The notes under the pieces: model-generated
What the model saw: the letters and a program-made list of their open reading frames with translations, nothing else
Databases searched by the model: none
What the model was told of the DNA's origin: nothing
Shown here: one piece after another, positions 1-6,763 of the stretch
Position numbering within the stretch: position 1 is the stretch's first letter
Layout of the letters: every line of letters begins with the position of its first letter
Origin: a virus
Reading direction: 5' to 3' (one strand)
Virus record (IMG/VR): IMGVR_UViG_3300030060_006606
Coordinates: 1 to 27,694 of that record
DNA: 27,694 nucleotides
Program-made: the position numbers and the translations under genes

Positions 1-360
1 CACCCACCAAATTCTCTTACCAGTGCCTGCGGTTACATTATCAAGTGTGATATCTCCATTCTTATTTGGGTGAAATTCCTTTACAAGTTCAGGGTGTGTG
101 TTTCTTAATGAGTTTCGACCATCTGAATGTAAGTTACCCTTACGAGCACAACAAGGGCAACCATGTCCCAAAACATTTCTATTTGAGGGAATTGTTATCC
201 ATTCATTTTCACAAGTAGAGCATATCCACCAGACTCTTTTGTGTGAGCCTGCTGTTAAATTATCAGGAGTGTAGTCACCATTCTTTGTTGGATGAAATTC
301 CTCAGCAAGATGAGGATGTGTCTCTCTCATAGAGGGCTTATTACGATAGGTTTGTCTCAT
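1..360 (-). CDS. Tandem zinc-ribbon protein, DUF4379-like (C-terminus outside window)
   Basis: The reading frame is open from ATG at 360 to the window edge (120 codons) and is cut at its C-terminal end. It holds two copies of a repeat with the pattern HP-x-L-x-x-EFHP-x-KNG-x-x-x-x-DN-x-TAG-x-x-K-R-x-WW. In the first copy this is followed by C-x2-C and then C-P-C-C. That spacing and the W-W-x-C signature match the DUF4379 probable zinc-ribbon repeats found in viruses and in some endonuclease-associated proteins. The role is probably nucleic-acid binding, but no catalytic residues are visible in the part present. The start follows an AGAGGA ribosome site that overlaps the end of the upstream micro-protein gene. 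The family call is from pattern memory. Confidence 0.7.
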   Translation of the reverse strand, partial: MRQTYRNKPSMRETHPHLAEEFHPTKNGDYTPDNLTAGSHKRVWWICSTCENEWITIPSNRNVLGHGCPCCARKGNLHSDGRNSLRNTHPELVKEFHPNKNGDITLDNVTAGTGKRIWWV

Positions 361-366
361 TCCTCT

Positions 367-483
367 TCATCCCCTTAAAGGATTAGAGGGACATTTATCA
401 CAAAGATATATTTTATCGCCAAACCCTTCAAGTGGTTTAATTCCTGCATCCTTCTTTTTTGTTTTACATATATTACATTTCAT
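367..483 (-). CDS. 38-residue zinc-finger micro-protein
   Basis: A 38-residue protein with two cysteine pairs: C-x2-C at residues 3-6 and C-x2-C at 28-31. This is the layout of a minimal zinc ribbon. A GAGGA ribosome site lies 6-10 nt upstream of the ATG, and the stop comes 6 nt before the DUF4379-like start, so the two are probably co-translated. No family is recognised. The good ribosome site, the paired cysteines and the tight packing argue that it is real. Confidence 0.6.
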   Translation of the reverse strand: MKCNICKTKKKDAGIKPLEGFGDKIYLCDKCPSNPLRG

Positions 484-492
484 TTTAATTCC

Positions 493-1269
493 TCAAATTT
501 CTAATCTTGGTGCTCTAACTAAAGCACTATTTTCTGTGACCATAAGAATGGGCTGGTCGTCTCCCAAAAAGACATTTATTTTATCTGTCTTATCGAAGAA
601 CCGATGTATTGGTCCACTAAACATAACAGTGGATGATTCTCCAACTGTTGATATAACCTCAATTTCTTCTCTATAAGAAGAGATTCTTTCTTCTGAGGAT
701 ACAATGAATTTAGCATCTGTTACATCATCTTCTTCAAAATAGTTTAATTTGTATATTCCATTATTAACAATTTCACACGCATCTATAGCGTCAAACAATT
801 GTTCTCCTGTCATTTGTATTCCTGATTTAAGATTAACAGCTCCCATTTGTGGGATTCTATCTAACTCATCTTCAAAGGTAAAGGGATAAAATTGAGCGAA
901 TCTACCTATTCTACCATTATATGGATGTTCAACAACAATAGGCATTGTTGCTCTTTTACCATCTGATTTCATTACAACGGTATCTCCTATCTCTAAGGTA
1001 ATATCTTCATTCATTTTTGTTAAGTACTTCTTTAGAGAATCTAAATCTAAAACAAATGTTCCTTCGTTTTCAGATTCAACAGATACTGATTTAATAGCCG
1101 TTGTATTCTCATCGGAATTAATCAATAATAATCTGTTATCTCCTAATTGAAAATGAATATATTTTCCCAAAGACTTTGAAGATAGACCACCTGATGATGC
1201 CCATTTACCTTTCATTTCTACATTTTTCAATGCGTCTACTATTTCTTTTTTCTTTATTTGTATTTGCAT
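493..1269 (-). CDS. pcn: PCNA-like sliding clamp
   Basis: A 258-residue protein with the length and two-domain beta architecture of archaeal PCNA. The C-terminal segment (about residues 220-258) runs from an F-S-G-P-I-H-x-F-F stretch through INVFLGDDQPILM to APRLEI, which resembles the last strands of PCNA, where partners bind. As the sliding clamp it would encircle DNA and tether polymerase, ligase and other PIP-box proteins. The ATG at 1269 is chosen because an AGGTGAT ribosome site lies 4 nt upstream. A GTG three codons earlier is part of that ribosome site, so it is an unlikely start. The gene ends a replication operon with clamp-loader genes upstream. A structured leader element lies directly before the ribosome site. 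The sequence is divergent, so the call rests on the C-terminus, length and context. Confidence 0.75.
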   Translation of the reverse strand: MQIQIKKKEIVDALKNVEMKGKWASSGGLSSKSLGKYIHFQLGDNRLLLINSDENTTAIKSVSVESENEGTFVLDLDSLKKYLTKMNEDITLEIGDTVVMKSDGKRATMPIVVEHPYNGRIGRFAQFYPFTFEDELDRIPQMGAVNLKSGIQMTGEQLFDAIDACEIVNNGIYKLNYFEEDDVTDAKFIVSSEERISSYREEIEVISTVGESSTVMFSGPIHRFFDKTDKINVFLGDDQPILMVTENSALVRAPRLEI

Positions 1270-1282
1270 AATAATCACCTAA

Positions 1283-1420
1283 TTAACACTAAGGGGAACA
1301 ACAGGAAGCAACCACACTCCCTTGTCCCATGCTCCAACGTAATACCTTCAGGAGAGAGTAACGTTGACGTATGATGGACGAACTTTGTTGTTTTTATCTG
1401 GACAAACCCCTAGTGACTAA
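1283..1420 (-). promoter_or_regulatory. Structured leader element A, upstream of the clamp gene
   Basis: This non-coding gap between the Sak4-like and clamp genes is closed by a long-range stem: CACTA (1287-1291) plus GGGG (1293-1296) pairs with CCCC plus TAGTG (1407-1415), with one bulged A. Inside, in transcript sense, CAACGT pairs with ACGTTG, TTGTCC with GGACAA, and AACAAC with GTTGTT. The last two would cross, as in a pseudoknot. The 3' strand of the closing stem ends a few nucleotides before the clamp gene's AGGTGAT ribosome site, so a role in translation control is plausible. This was read by eye; no folding was run. Confidence 0.45.
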
Positions 1421-1423
1421 CTC

Positions 1424-2305
1424 TTAGAACTCCTTTTTCTGCATTTCGGGAATACCATGCCATTCGGCTTTATTCCCTTTTGACTCAAAAATAGTCCATG
1501 TTTTACCAATCATATTTGGATTGGTTTTACTCGCTTTAAGTCTAGCAACATATTTTATGTTGTTTCCTATACTTTCATCTCGTATTGATATCATTTGTAG
1601 CATCTTATCTGGAACGTCTTTGTTCCAAGAAGCGACATAACCCGTTGGTGTAGGGTTCATATGGTCGCCAAATGTAGGCTTCAAATGAGTAATAAATATT
1701 TTATCACACTGTAACTTAATTACACTAATTAGTAATTCATTGTGGTCAATATTTCTAGCACCGTAAGCGGTTGGGGGGATAGGCTCTTGCATCTTTTTCC
1801 TATCTCCTTTCACTCTTTCATAACGAAGTTTATTCGTTACACAATCGTTCCATTTATCCATTCCGTCTACGACTATTGCTCTTACATTAGTTTCTTCATC
1901 TTCAATCATTTCTTCTGTTTCTCTAATGAAGTTAATTGCATTTTGCATTGTTAAAGCATAGTTCTCAGTACCATCGCTGTTGTAATGATTTGGGCAATAA
2001 ACATAGATGTTCTCATCAGAATCCCAACATGTTTTCCATGTAGCTTCTGCACCATCATCGAAATCTAAGAAACGAATAACGTGTCCTTCTTCTATTTCTT
2101 CTTCTGTTCTTATATCCAAACCTAGTCCTGATTTACCTTGTTTTGCTTGCCCTTCAATTGATAGGACCATAAAGGCGTGCTTTCTTTTTATTTGTTCCTT
2201 CCTTGCTTCAGCGGTTAATTTCTTCCAGTGTTGATATTGTAGTTCTTTTTGAACTTCAGAATCAACCGCTTTATTTGGTTGTTTTTTAATTGATGTTAAT
2301 CCCAT
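1424..2305 (-). CDS. RecA-fold ATPase, Sak4-like recombination protein
   Basis: A 293-residue P-loop ATPase. Walker A is GQAKQGKS at residues 52-59, and Walker B is the hydrophobic run AIVVDG ending at Asp147. Its length and single RecA-core organisation match the Sak4-like/AAA_24 proteins encoded by many tailed viruses, where they assist ssDNA annealing and recombination with an SSB. A conserved ITH after the core (FITHLKPTF) is typical of that group. It lies between the RPA-like and clamp genes, which fits a recombination or replication role. An AAGGAGAG ribosome site precedes ATG 2305 and directly abuts structured element B. The C-terminus ends in Phe. A divergent RadA-like protein is the main alternative. 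Confidence 0.7.
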   Translation of the reverse strand: MGLTSIKKQPNKAVDSEVQKELQYQHWKKLTAEARKEQIKRKHAFMVLSIEGQAKQGKSGLGLDIRTEEEIEEGHVIRFLDFDDGAEATWKTCWDSDENIYVYCPNHYNSDGTENYALTMQNAINFIRETEEMIEDEETNVRAIVVDGMDKWNDCVTNKLRYERVKGDRKKMQEPIPPTAYGARNIDHNELLISVIKLQCDKIFITHLKPTFGDHMNPTPTGYVASWNKDVPDKMLQMISIRDESIGNNIKYVARLKASKTNPNMIGKTWTIFESKGNKAEWHGIPEMQKKEF

Positions 2306-2317
2306 AATAATCTCTCC

Positions 2318-2421
2318 TTAAGATAGGTGGGGGAGTAGAGAATACAACCCCTTGTATTCGCCCGACTGATGATAACGGCAGCAGTTTTCTACTATTACTG
2401 GGCCAACCCCTAAACTATCTT
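2318..2421 (-). promoter_or_regulatory. Structured leader element B, upstream of the Sak4-like gene
   Basis: The gap between the RPA-like stop and the Sak4-like start is closed by AAGATAG (2320-2326) pairing with CTATCTT (2415-2421), reinforced by GGGG (2329-2332) with CCCC (2407-2410). Inside is a perfect 8-bp hairpin, GAATACAA/TTGTATTC (2340-2359), with a 4-nt loop. An AGTAGA/TCTACT pairing encloses it further. The 3' strand of the closing stem runs straight into the AAGGAG ribosome site of the Sak4-like gene. The layout is the same as element A, which suggests related cis-acting RNAs. Confidence 0.5.
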
Positions 2422-2423
2422 AT

Positions 2424-3653
2424 TCAGAACCAGCTATAATCGTCGTCCTCCACAGGTGGTACGGATACATCAGCACTACCATGTCTATCCACAACATATA
2501 ACCCTAGAACGTTAATACTAACGTTCGATGGTGCGCCTTCACGCATACTCTGTGATGTTCTTCCAACGACAATAATATTACTACCGATTCCGAAATCGAT
2601 TTCAATATTAGATGGAACCCAACATGCTGTTGAAGAGAATCCTTCACCTTCATAATCGAAGTCAGCATTTAGGTCACTAAGATAGATAACTCTATTTCCA
2701 TTCTCATATGGTTGAAGATTCATATTAGCTACATTACCATCAGTAACTACTATCCTTTCACCATACGGTTTATGTGAATTATCTGAATGATAAGAGTCCA
2801 GAGCAATAAGAGCTGATATCTTATCTCCAAGTTTATCTTGTATAATGCTCAAAACATCTATTTCTTCATCTAGATAAGTCAGAGAGTTTACGGTACTTCC
2901 GTCTTTTCTAGCACTAAGATTAGAAGGATTGTTGGAGTTAGGAACACATTCAAATTCACATAGAGCGAAGGTCCGTGGTTCAAACTCAACAGCTTGCTCA
3001 CCGTTAATCCTCAATTGATATGCTTTATCCTCTCCATCATTTAAACTACCAACAAACATTAGAGTCCTTTGATATCTATTAGCAGGTAGAGGTTTTCCAT
3101 AAGTTGGATTAGGTGTACCATTTCCCCAAGCCTTTCTATTATCTACAGGGATAATCCATCGGTCATCATCAACTTGCATAGGCTCAGTATCTGGTAATTT
3201 CTCCATAGTTTTAGTATTCATTTCTCCATCTTTAATTAGAGATACTTCATATGTACCATCAGTTAACTGAACAGCCATAGCTATCTTACCACTCTGAATA
3301 AGAGTTTGAGAATCTCTATCGTATTCTGCTCGTATATTTTTACGGTTTGTTTCTTCCCAATCTCTACAGTTTTCTACTGCCCAAAAGAAACCTTTTGCCT
3401 TTTGAGTATATGTAGTTCCAGTATATTCAGTCGTTTGTTCCCCGCCATCTTCTTGTTCTTTCTTCATTCGTGCTCTTGCTTGTGCGAATTTAGACCTGAA
3501 AACACTTCGGGCTACTAATAGTCCGTCTTCAGTTTGTATGTCTATTTCGTTTTCAGTCACAATACCGTCAAAAACATTTGAGGCTTCGTCTACAGTAACA
3601 CCGATAATTTCGGCGTATTTTTCTATTTCTTTTTTCATATTTTCATTCATCAT
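2424..3653 (-). CDS. RPA-like single-stranded DNA-binding protein
   Basis: A 409-residue protein that I interpret as the viral RPA/SSB. The middle and C-terminal parts are beta-rich with OB-fold-like stretches (for example RTLMFVGSLND and SNIIVVGRTSQ). The protein ends in an acidic tail with a terminal aromatic, VEDDDYSWF, like the acidic tips by which SSBs recruit partners. It lies directly downstream of the RFC small-subunit gene. ATG 3653 is preferred because a GGA ribosome site lies 7 nt upstream. The frame stays open further upstream only because a poly-A/G tract reads as poly-lysine; I regard that as leader, not protein. No family signature is certain, so the call rests on composition, tail and neighbours. 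Confidence 0.55.
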   Translation of the reverse strand: MMNENMKKEIEKYAEIIGVTVDEASNVFDGIVTENEIDIQTEDGLLVARSVFRSKFAQARARMKKEQEDGGEQTTEYTGTTYTQKAKGFFWAVENCRDWEETNRKNIRAEYDRDSQTLIQSGKIAMAVQLTDGTYEVSLIKDGEMNTKTMEKLPDTEPMQVDDDRWIIPVDNRKAWGNGTPNPTYGKPLPANRYQRTLMFVGSLNDGEDKAYQLRINGEQAVEFEPRTFALCEFECVPNSNNPSNLSARKDGSTVNSLTYLDEEIDVLSIIQDKLGDKISALIALDSYHSDNSHKPYGERIVVTDGNVANMNLQPYENGNRVIYLSDLNADFDYEGEGFSSTACWVPSNIEIDFGIGSNIIVVGRTSQSMREGAPSNVSINVLGLYVVDRHGSADVSVPPVEDDDYSWF

Positions 3654-3660
3654 ATCATTT

Positions 3661-3693
3661 CCTTTTTTTTTCTTTTTTTTTCTTTTTTTTTTC
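3661..3693. repeat. Homopyrimidine tract T9-C-T9-C-T10-C (A/G tract on the coding strand)
   Basis: A 33-bp strand-asymmetric tract lies between the RFC small-subunit stop and the RPA-like ribosome site. On the transcribed RNA it is A10-G-A9-G-A9 followed by GGAAATGATATG, so it forms an unstructured purine leader immediately 5' of the ribosome site. On the opposite strand the T-runs could end plus-strand transcripts. Such runs are also prone to slippage and sequencing-length errors. Confidence 0.8.
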
Positions 3694-4605
3694 TTATCTA
3701 ATTTGTGCAATCACCCAAGAAACTAATACTCTTGGGGTCATTGAATTTCCTCTCCATTCTGCTTCACCAACTGCTCTTAAATATTTGAATTTTAGATTAT
3801 CACTTATGTCGCTTTTAACAATAACTTCATGTAATCCAAAACATATATCTTTCACAGTTTTACCAGAATATAGTGCATTATGTAGTTCTACTAATGCTTC
3901 GTTATATTTTTCTCCTGTTAGTAAGTTTAGTATTTTATCATATCTCTCTAAACTTTTGTCTGTCTGTTTTCTTAGGCTTATACCACTAGCAAGTGCGGCT
4001 TGCAATTCCGTTATTGTTCTACGAACATCACCCTTATAGTGACTTATAAAGGTGGCTAGGTCTTCATCTGAAGGAATCGGAGCATCTTCATTTCTAAGAA
4101 TTGTCTTCAATAAAGTTGAGATGGTAGAGTTATCTAACACACCAAAATAATAGTTAGCACACCTTGATTGAAGAGGATAGATTATCTTACTTCTATCATT
4201 AGCTGTAATAACAAATCTAACGTTATTTGCATATCTTTCCATAATTCTCTTCAAGGCGTTTTGGGCGTCTGGTGTCATACCATCTAATTCATCTAAATGT
4301 ATAATCTTGAAGGGAACATCTCCTATTGCTTTTTGTTGTGCTACGTCTTTGATTGTAGTACGAACAACTTCTAAGCGTCTATCATCACTAGCGTTTATTT
4401 CAAAATAATTTGAATCTATTTCTTCTTTCAATAACTCTAATGCTAATATTCCAGCAGCAGCAGTCTTCCCAACACCGGCAGTGCCATGCAGTAAAACGTT
4501 TGGCATATCTTTATTTTCTATCCAATTTTCTGCATCTAGTTTGAAACTTTCTTGTCCAATTAACTGGTGTATATTCTTCGGTCTATATTTCTCTGTCCAT
4601 AACAT
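3694..4605 (-). CDS. rfcS: Replication factor C small subunit (clamp loader)
   Basis: A 303-residue AAA+ ATPase with the signature opening WTEKYRP at residues 3-9. Walker A is GTAGVGKT (41-48), Walker B is LDELD (104-108, where most homologues have DEAD), and the arginine-finger SRC motif is at 147-149. A C-terminal helical collar domain follows. Together with a large subunit it would open the PCNA-like clamp and load it at primer ends. The gene lies one base downstream of the second ATPase gene (4607-5458) and upstream of the RPA-like gene, within one minus-strand replication operon. Its length is slightly below the usual 315-330 residues. The identification is secure. Confidence 0.95.
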   Translation of the reverse strand: MLWTEKYRPKNIHQLIGQESFKLDAENWIENKDMPNVLLHGTAGVGKTAAAGILALELLKEEIDSNYFEINASDDRRLEVVRTTIKDVAQQKAIGDVPFKIIHLDELDGMTPDAQNALKRIMERYANNVRFVITANDRSKIIYPLQSRCANYYFGVLDNSTISTLLKTILRNEDAPIPSDEDLATFISHYKGDVRRTITELQAALASGISLRKQTDKSLERYDKILNLLTGEKYNEALVELHNALYSGKTVKDICFGLHEVIVKSDISDNLKFKYLRAVGEAEWRGNSMTPRVLVSWVIAQIR

Positions 4606-4606
4606 G

Positions 4607-5458
4607 TTAAAACCATCCTTCTAATTTTAGTGTTCTATCTGGAACAATAGGGGCGTTTCTAGGTCTTTTCCTATCACTCATTCCTACTATTCTACTTTCA
4701 TCGCTTTTCAGTCTTTTCTTTGCCCATTTTTCAAACTCTTCATCTTTTAATAACTGAGGTAACAAATAACCTTGATTGGGTTTGATTTTTAATTTCCTTA
4801 AGATATTCGGGACTTTAGAATAACTTCCTCTTTTTGGAAATGTAATTTTGGAATACATTCTGCCATCGTGACAGTATGCTAATAACTCGTAAAAGTAGTT
4901 CTGTGACCATCTTCTTTTTACTTGACCATCAATAAATGCTAACTTATTTGGGTGTAAATTTAATCCTAACCAAGTCATAATTTGAGTGTCAGCAGGTCTG
5001 TTTTCTTTCAGATTTTCTGCTACTTCATCACGATTTGGGTTCTTTAAATAATCCCCAATTAAATCAAAAACACTCATATCTTTGTTTCTAGGACTACCAC
5101 TTCTTGGAGCTAACTGTTTTATTTCATTTAATAAGTGAGTCTCTGTTCCTGCTCTCCTTATTTTACAAGAGTTCTTTATTTCGTTAGGTACTCCTTTTTC
5201 ATTATCAGAAGTTAAAATAATTCTCCCTTTACAGTATCTAATGATATTCATTATTATATCTTTATTGGGTTTATAGTGTACTTCTTCTATAATGATATCT
5301 TGTTCAACAGACTTCCAATCTTTGTTTTCTATATCATTAGCATAATAGATAATGTGATTATCATCAGCTATTGACTTAGCTAGTGTTGTTTTGCCTGTTC
5401 CTGTTTTTCCAGTTATTAGTATTGGTCTTTCTTTATTCCCCATAGAGACTAGGCCCAT
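4607..5458 (-). CDS. P-loop ATPase, probable RFC large-subunit-like clamp loader
   Basis: A 283-residue AAA+-type protein with Walker A GKTGTGKT at residues 17-24, a Walker-B-like IIIEEVH and a sensor-1-like ILTSDN. The C-terminus TLKLEGWF matches the spacing of a PIP box (position 4 Leu, positions 7-8 aromatic) with Thr in place of Gln. That is where RFC large subunits and other clamp partners carry a PCNA-binding motif. It is immediately upstream of the RFC small-subunit gene, and clamp loaders need both subunit types. It is much shorter than cellular RFC large subunits and lacks a BRCT region. ATG 5458 overlaps the preceding stop; ATG 5443 is an alternative start. A stand-alone replication ATPase is the main alternative. 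Confidence 0.6.
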   Translation of the reverse strand: MGLVSMGNKERPILITGKTGTGKTTLAKSIADDNHIIYYANDIENKDWKSVEQDIIIEEVHYKPNKDIIMNIIRYCKGRIILTSDNEKGVPNEIKNSCKIRRAGTETHLLNEIKQLAPRSGSPRNKDMSVFDLIGDYLKNPNRDEVAENLKENRPADTQIMTWLGLNLHPNKLAFIDGQVKRRWSQNYFYELLAYCHDGRMYSKITFPKRGSYSKVPNILRKLKIKPNQGYLLPQLLKDEEFEKWAKKRLKSDESRIVGMSDRKRPRNAPIVPDRTLKLEGWF

Positions 5459-5880
5459 ACTTTATCACTTCCTGTAAAATTATATTTGAGTTTTAATATC
5501 TTATCAAACCCCTTTTGGGTCAAATGGTGTTTATTTGAAATAATTGTTAGTACTTCATAAAAGGTAGAAAACTTATTGTTGGCATCTAAATCTTTTAATT
5601 CTGAAGGTATTAAGTTGAATAATTTTAATAAATTTTCAACCTTAGCTACTCTAAGTACTGGATACGGTCTAGATGTTTTTTCTTGAGAGCGATAATATGT
5701 TTCTATCTTTTCGTCCTGTAAGCACAGTTGTAGATTTGTTAAGAATGAATTATTCAAAGCTCTAAAATGTACCCTCAATCTTATTCTATAACCGATAGAT
5801 TGTCTGTCATCTTTTTCTATTGAAATTTCTGGATTCGCTAAAGATACAATAATTCCTTCAAGTTGTTCTTTCGTAAACAT
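5449..5880 (-). CDS. LAGLIDADG-fold-like protein without a clear catalytic motif
   Basis: A 143-residue protein whose second half resembles one lobe of LAGLIDADG proteins. It has a beta-strand run (residues about 30-45), then ETYYR, YPVLRVAKVENLL, and a closing F-x-x-V-x-x-II-x-x-K-HLT-x-x-GF-x-KIL-x-LK helix pattern. The acidic motif usually found in the first helix is absent or degenerate (LEGIIVSLANPEISI), so nuclease activity is doubtful. ATG 5880 is chosen because an AGGAG lies 9 nt upstream; a GTG at 5886 would be too close to it. The gene overlaps the clamp-loader-like ATPase by 10 nt, so it is integrated into the replication operon rather than inserted in a host gene. A DNA-binding or domesticated role is possible. 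Confidence 0.45.
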   Translation of the reverse strand: MFTKEQLEGIIVSLANPEISIEKDDRQSIGYRIRLRVHFRALNNSFLTNLQLCLQDEKIETYYRSQEKTSRPYPVLRVAKVENLLKLFNLIPSELKDLDANNKFSTFYEVLTIISNKHHLTQKGFDKILKLKYNFTGSDKVWA

Positions 5881-6214
5881 CAACACTCACTCCTATACAT
5901 TCATTTTTTAGTTTTAAAAACTCTAACCCTTCTGATATTAATTTAATTATTTTCTCTTGGTTTTCTATTTCATTTGGAAAAACCCACTGAATACCTGTAC
6001 CTCTATACATATTGAACATCTCTGCCTTTTCTGAATCTATAATTTCTAAAGTCTGTATGAATTTATTTAATTGAAAGGTTTTCCTTAATGAATAATTTAT
6101 TACAGATATATCCCTTTCTCCTACTTCACCATAAATAATGAAATTAATTGTTGTGACCTTTCCGTATTTTCTTGACCATTCGGCCTTAATAGTACTAGTT
6201 GTATGAAACCCCAT
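5858..6214 (-). CDS. Hypothetical protein (118 aa)
   Basis: No family is recognised. It has a beta-rich N-terminal half (TTINFIIYGEVGERDISVI), followed by helical segments and a final beta run. There are no cysteines arranged for metal binding and no membrane segment. Two starts compete. ATG 6214 has a GAGGAG 9 nt upstream and is used here. GTG 6268 has a GGAGG 9 nt upstream and would add 18 residues. Its 3' end overlaps the LAGLIDADG-like gene by 23 nt, so the two are probably translationally coupled. Position suggests a replication-module accessory protein. Confidence 0.6.
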   Translation of the reverse strand: MGFHTTSTIKAEWSRKYGKVTTINFIIYGEVGERDISVINYSLRKTFQLNKFIQTLEIIDSEKAEMFNMYRGTGIQWVFPNEIENQEKIIKLISEGLEFLKLKNECIGVSVDVYERTT

Positions 6215-6268
6215 TTCGTTGCGCTCCTCTCGATTCCTCGATATGGTAGGGGGTACTAATCTCACCAC

Positions 6269-6763
6269 TTATATCTTGCCTCCGTGAAGTAAAAAATCTA
6301 GTCTCTTCTCTAAATCTCTAGGACTTAGTTTAGACATTAATTTGGCTTCTCTCATCGAAAGCCCCTTTTCTACTAGGACACCTAAAAGTATGAATGTTTT
6401 ATTATCATGATTCCCCCATTTGTTTTTCCTACAGTTTTGACAGGTAACTTCTAAGGGATTATTAGTTACTTTTTTAATTTCGTTTTTCTTAGGTTCTTTA
6501 GAACAAATTGTCTTAAAATCTTTTGTTTTTTCATAATTAATGAACTCCAAAAGTTCCCCCTTCACATCAATGAAATCAAGGAAATTATAATTCAAATGAA
6601 CGTGTCTACCTGTGTGTATTTTAGCTCCTAGTATTTTTAGACAATCTATACAACTAACTACGGACTTATCTGTAGTTATCCTTGCTTCTGAGGTTAATTT
6701 ATCACAAATAACTCCACCGTTATGTATTGTACCTGTGTAATAACAAGCACCTTTCACTATCAC
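6269..6763 (-). CDS. Zinc-finger protein with C-terminal helix-turn-helix-like region
   Basis: A 164-residue protein. The N-terminal part has C-x(n)-C followed by VVSCIDCLK, and the centre has VTCQNCRKNKWG, giving cysteine pairs that could hold one or two zinc ions. The last 40 residues (VEKGLSMREAKLMSK and onward) have the shape of a helix-turn-helix. I infer nucleic-acid binding, possibly in transcription or replication control. The start is GTG, overlapping the ligase stop as GTGA, with AAGGAG just upstream. It lies directly downstream of the DNA ligase gene. Confidence 0.55.
   Translation of the reverse strand: MIVKGACYYTGTIHNGGVICDKLTSEARITTDKSVVSCIDCLKILGAKIHTGRHVHLNYNFLDFIDVKGELLEFINYEKTKDFKTICSKEPKKNEIKKVTNNPLEVTCQNCRKNKWGNHDNKTFILLGVLVEKGLSMREAKLMSKLSPRDLEKRLDFLLHGGKI

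Noticed and set aside
3654-3710. N-terminal poly-lysine extension of the RPA-like protein
   Set aside because: It is produced by translating the A/G leader tract and the end of the RFC gene in another frame; a ribosome site lies after it, just before ATG 3653.
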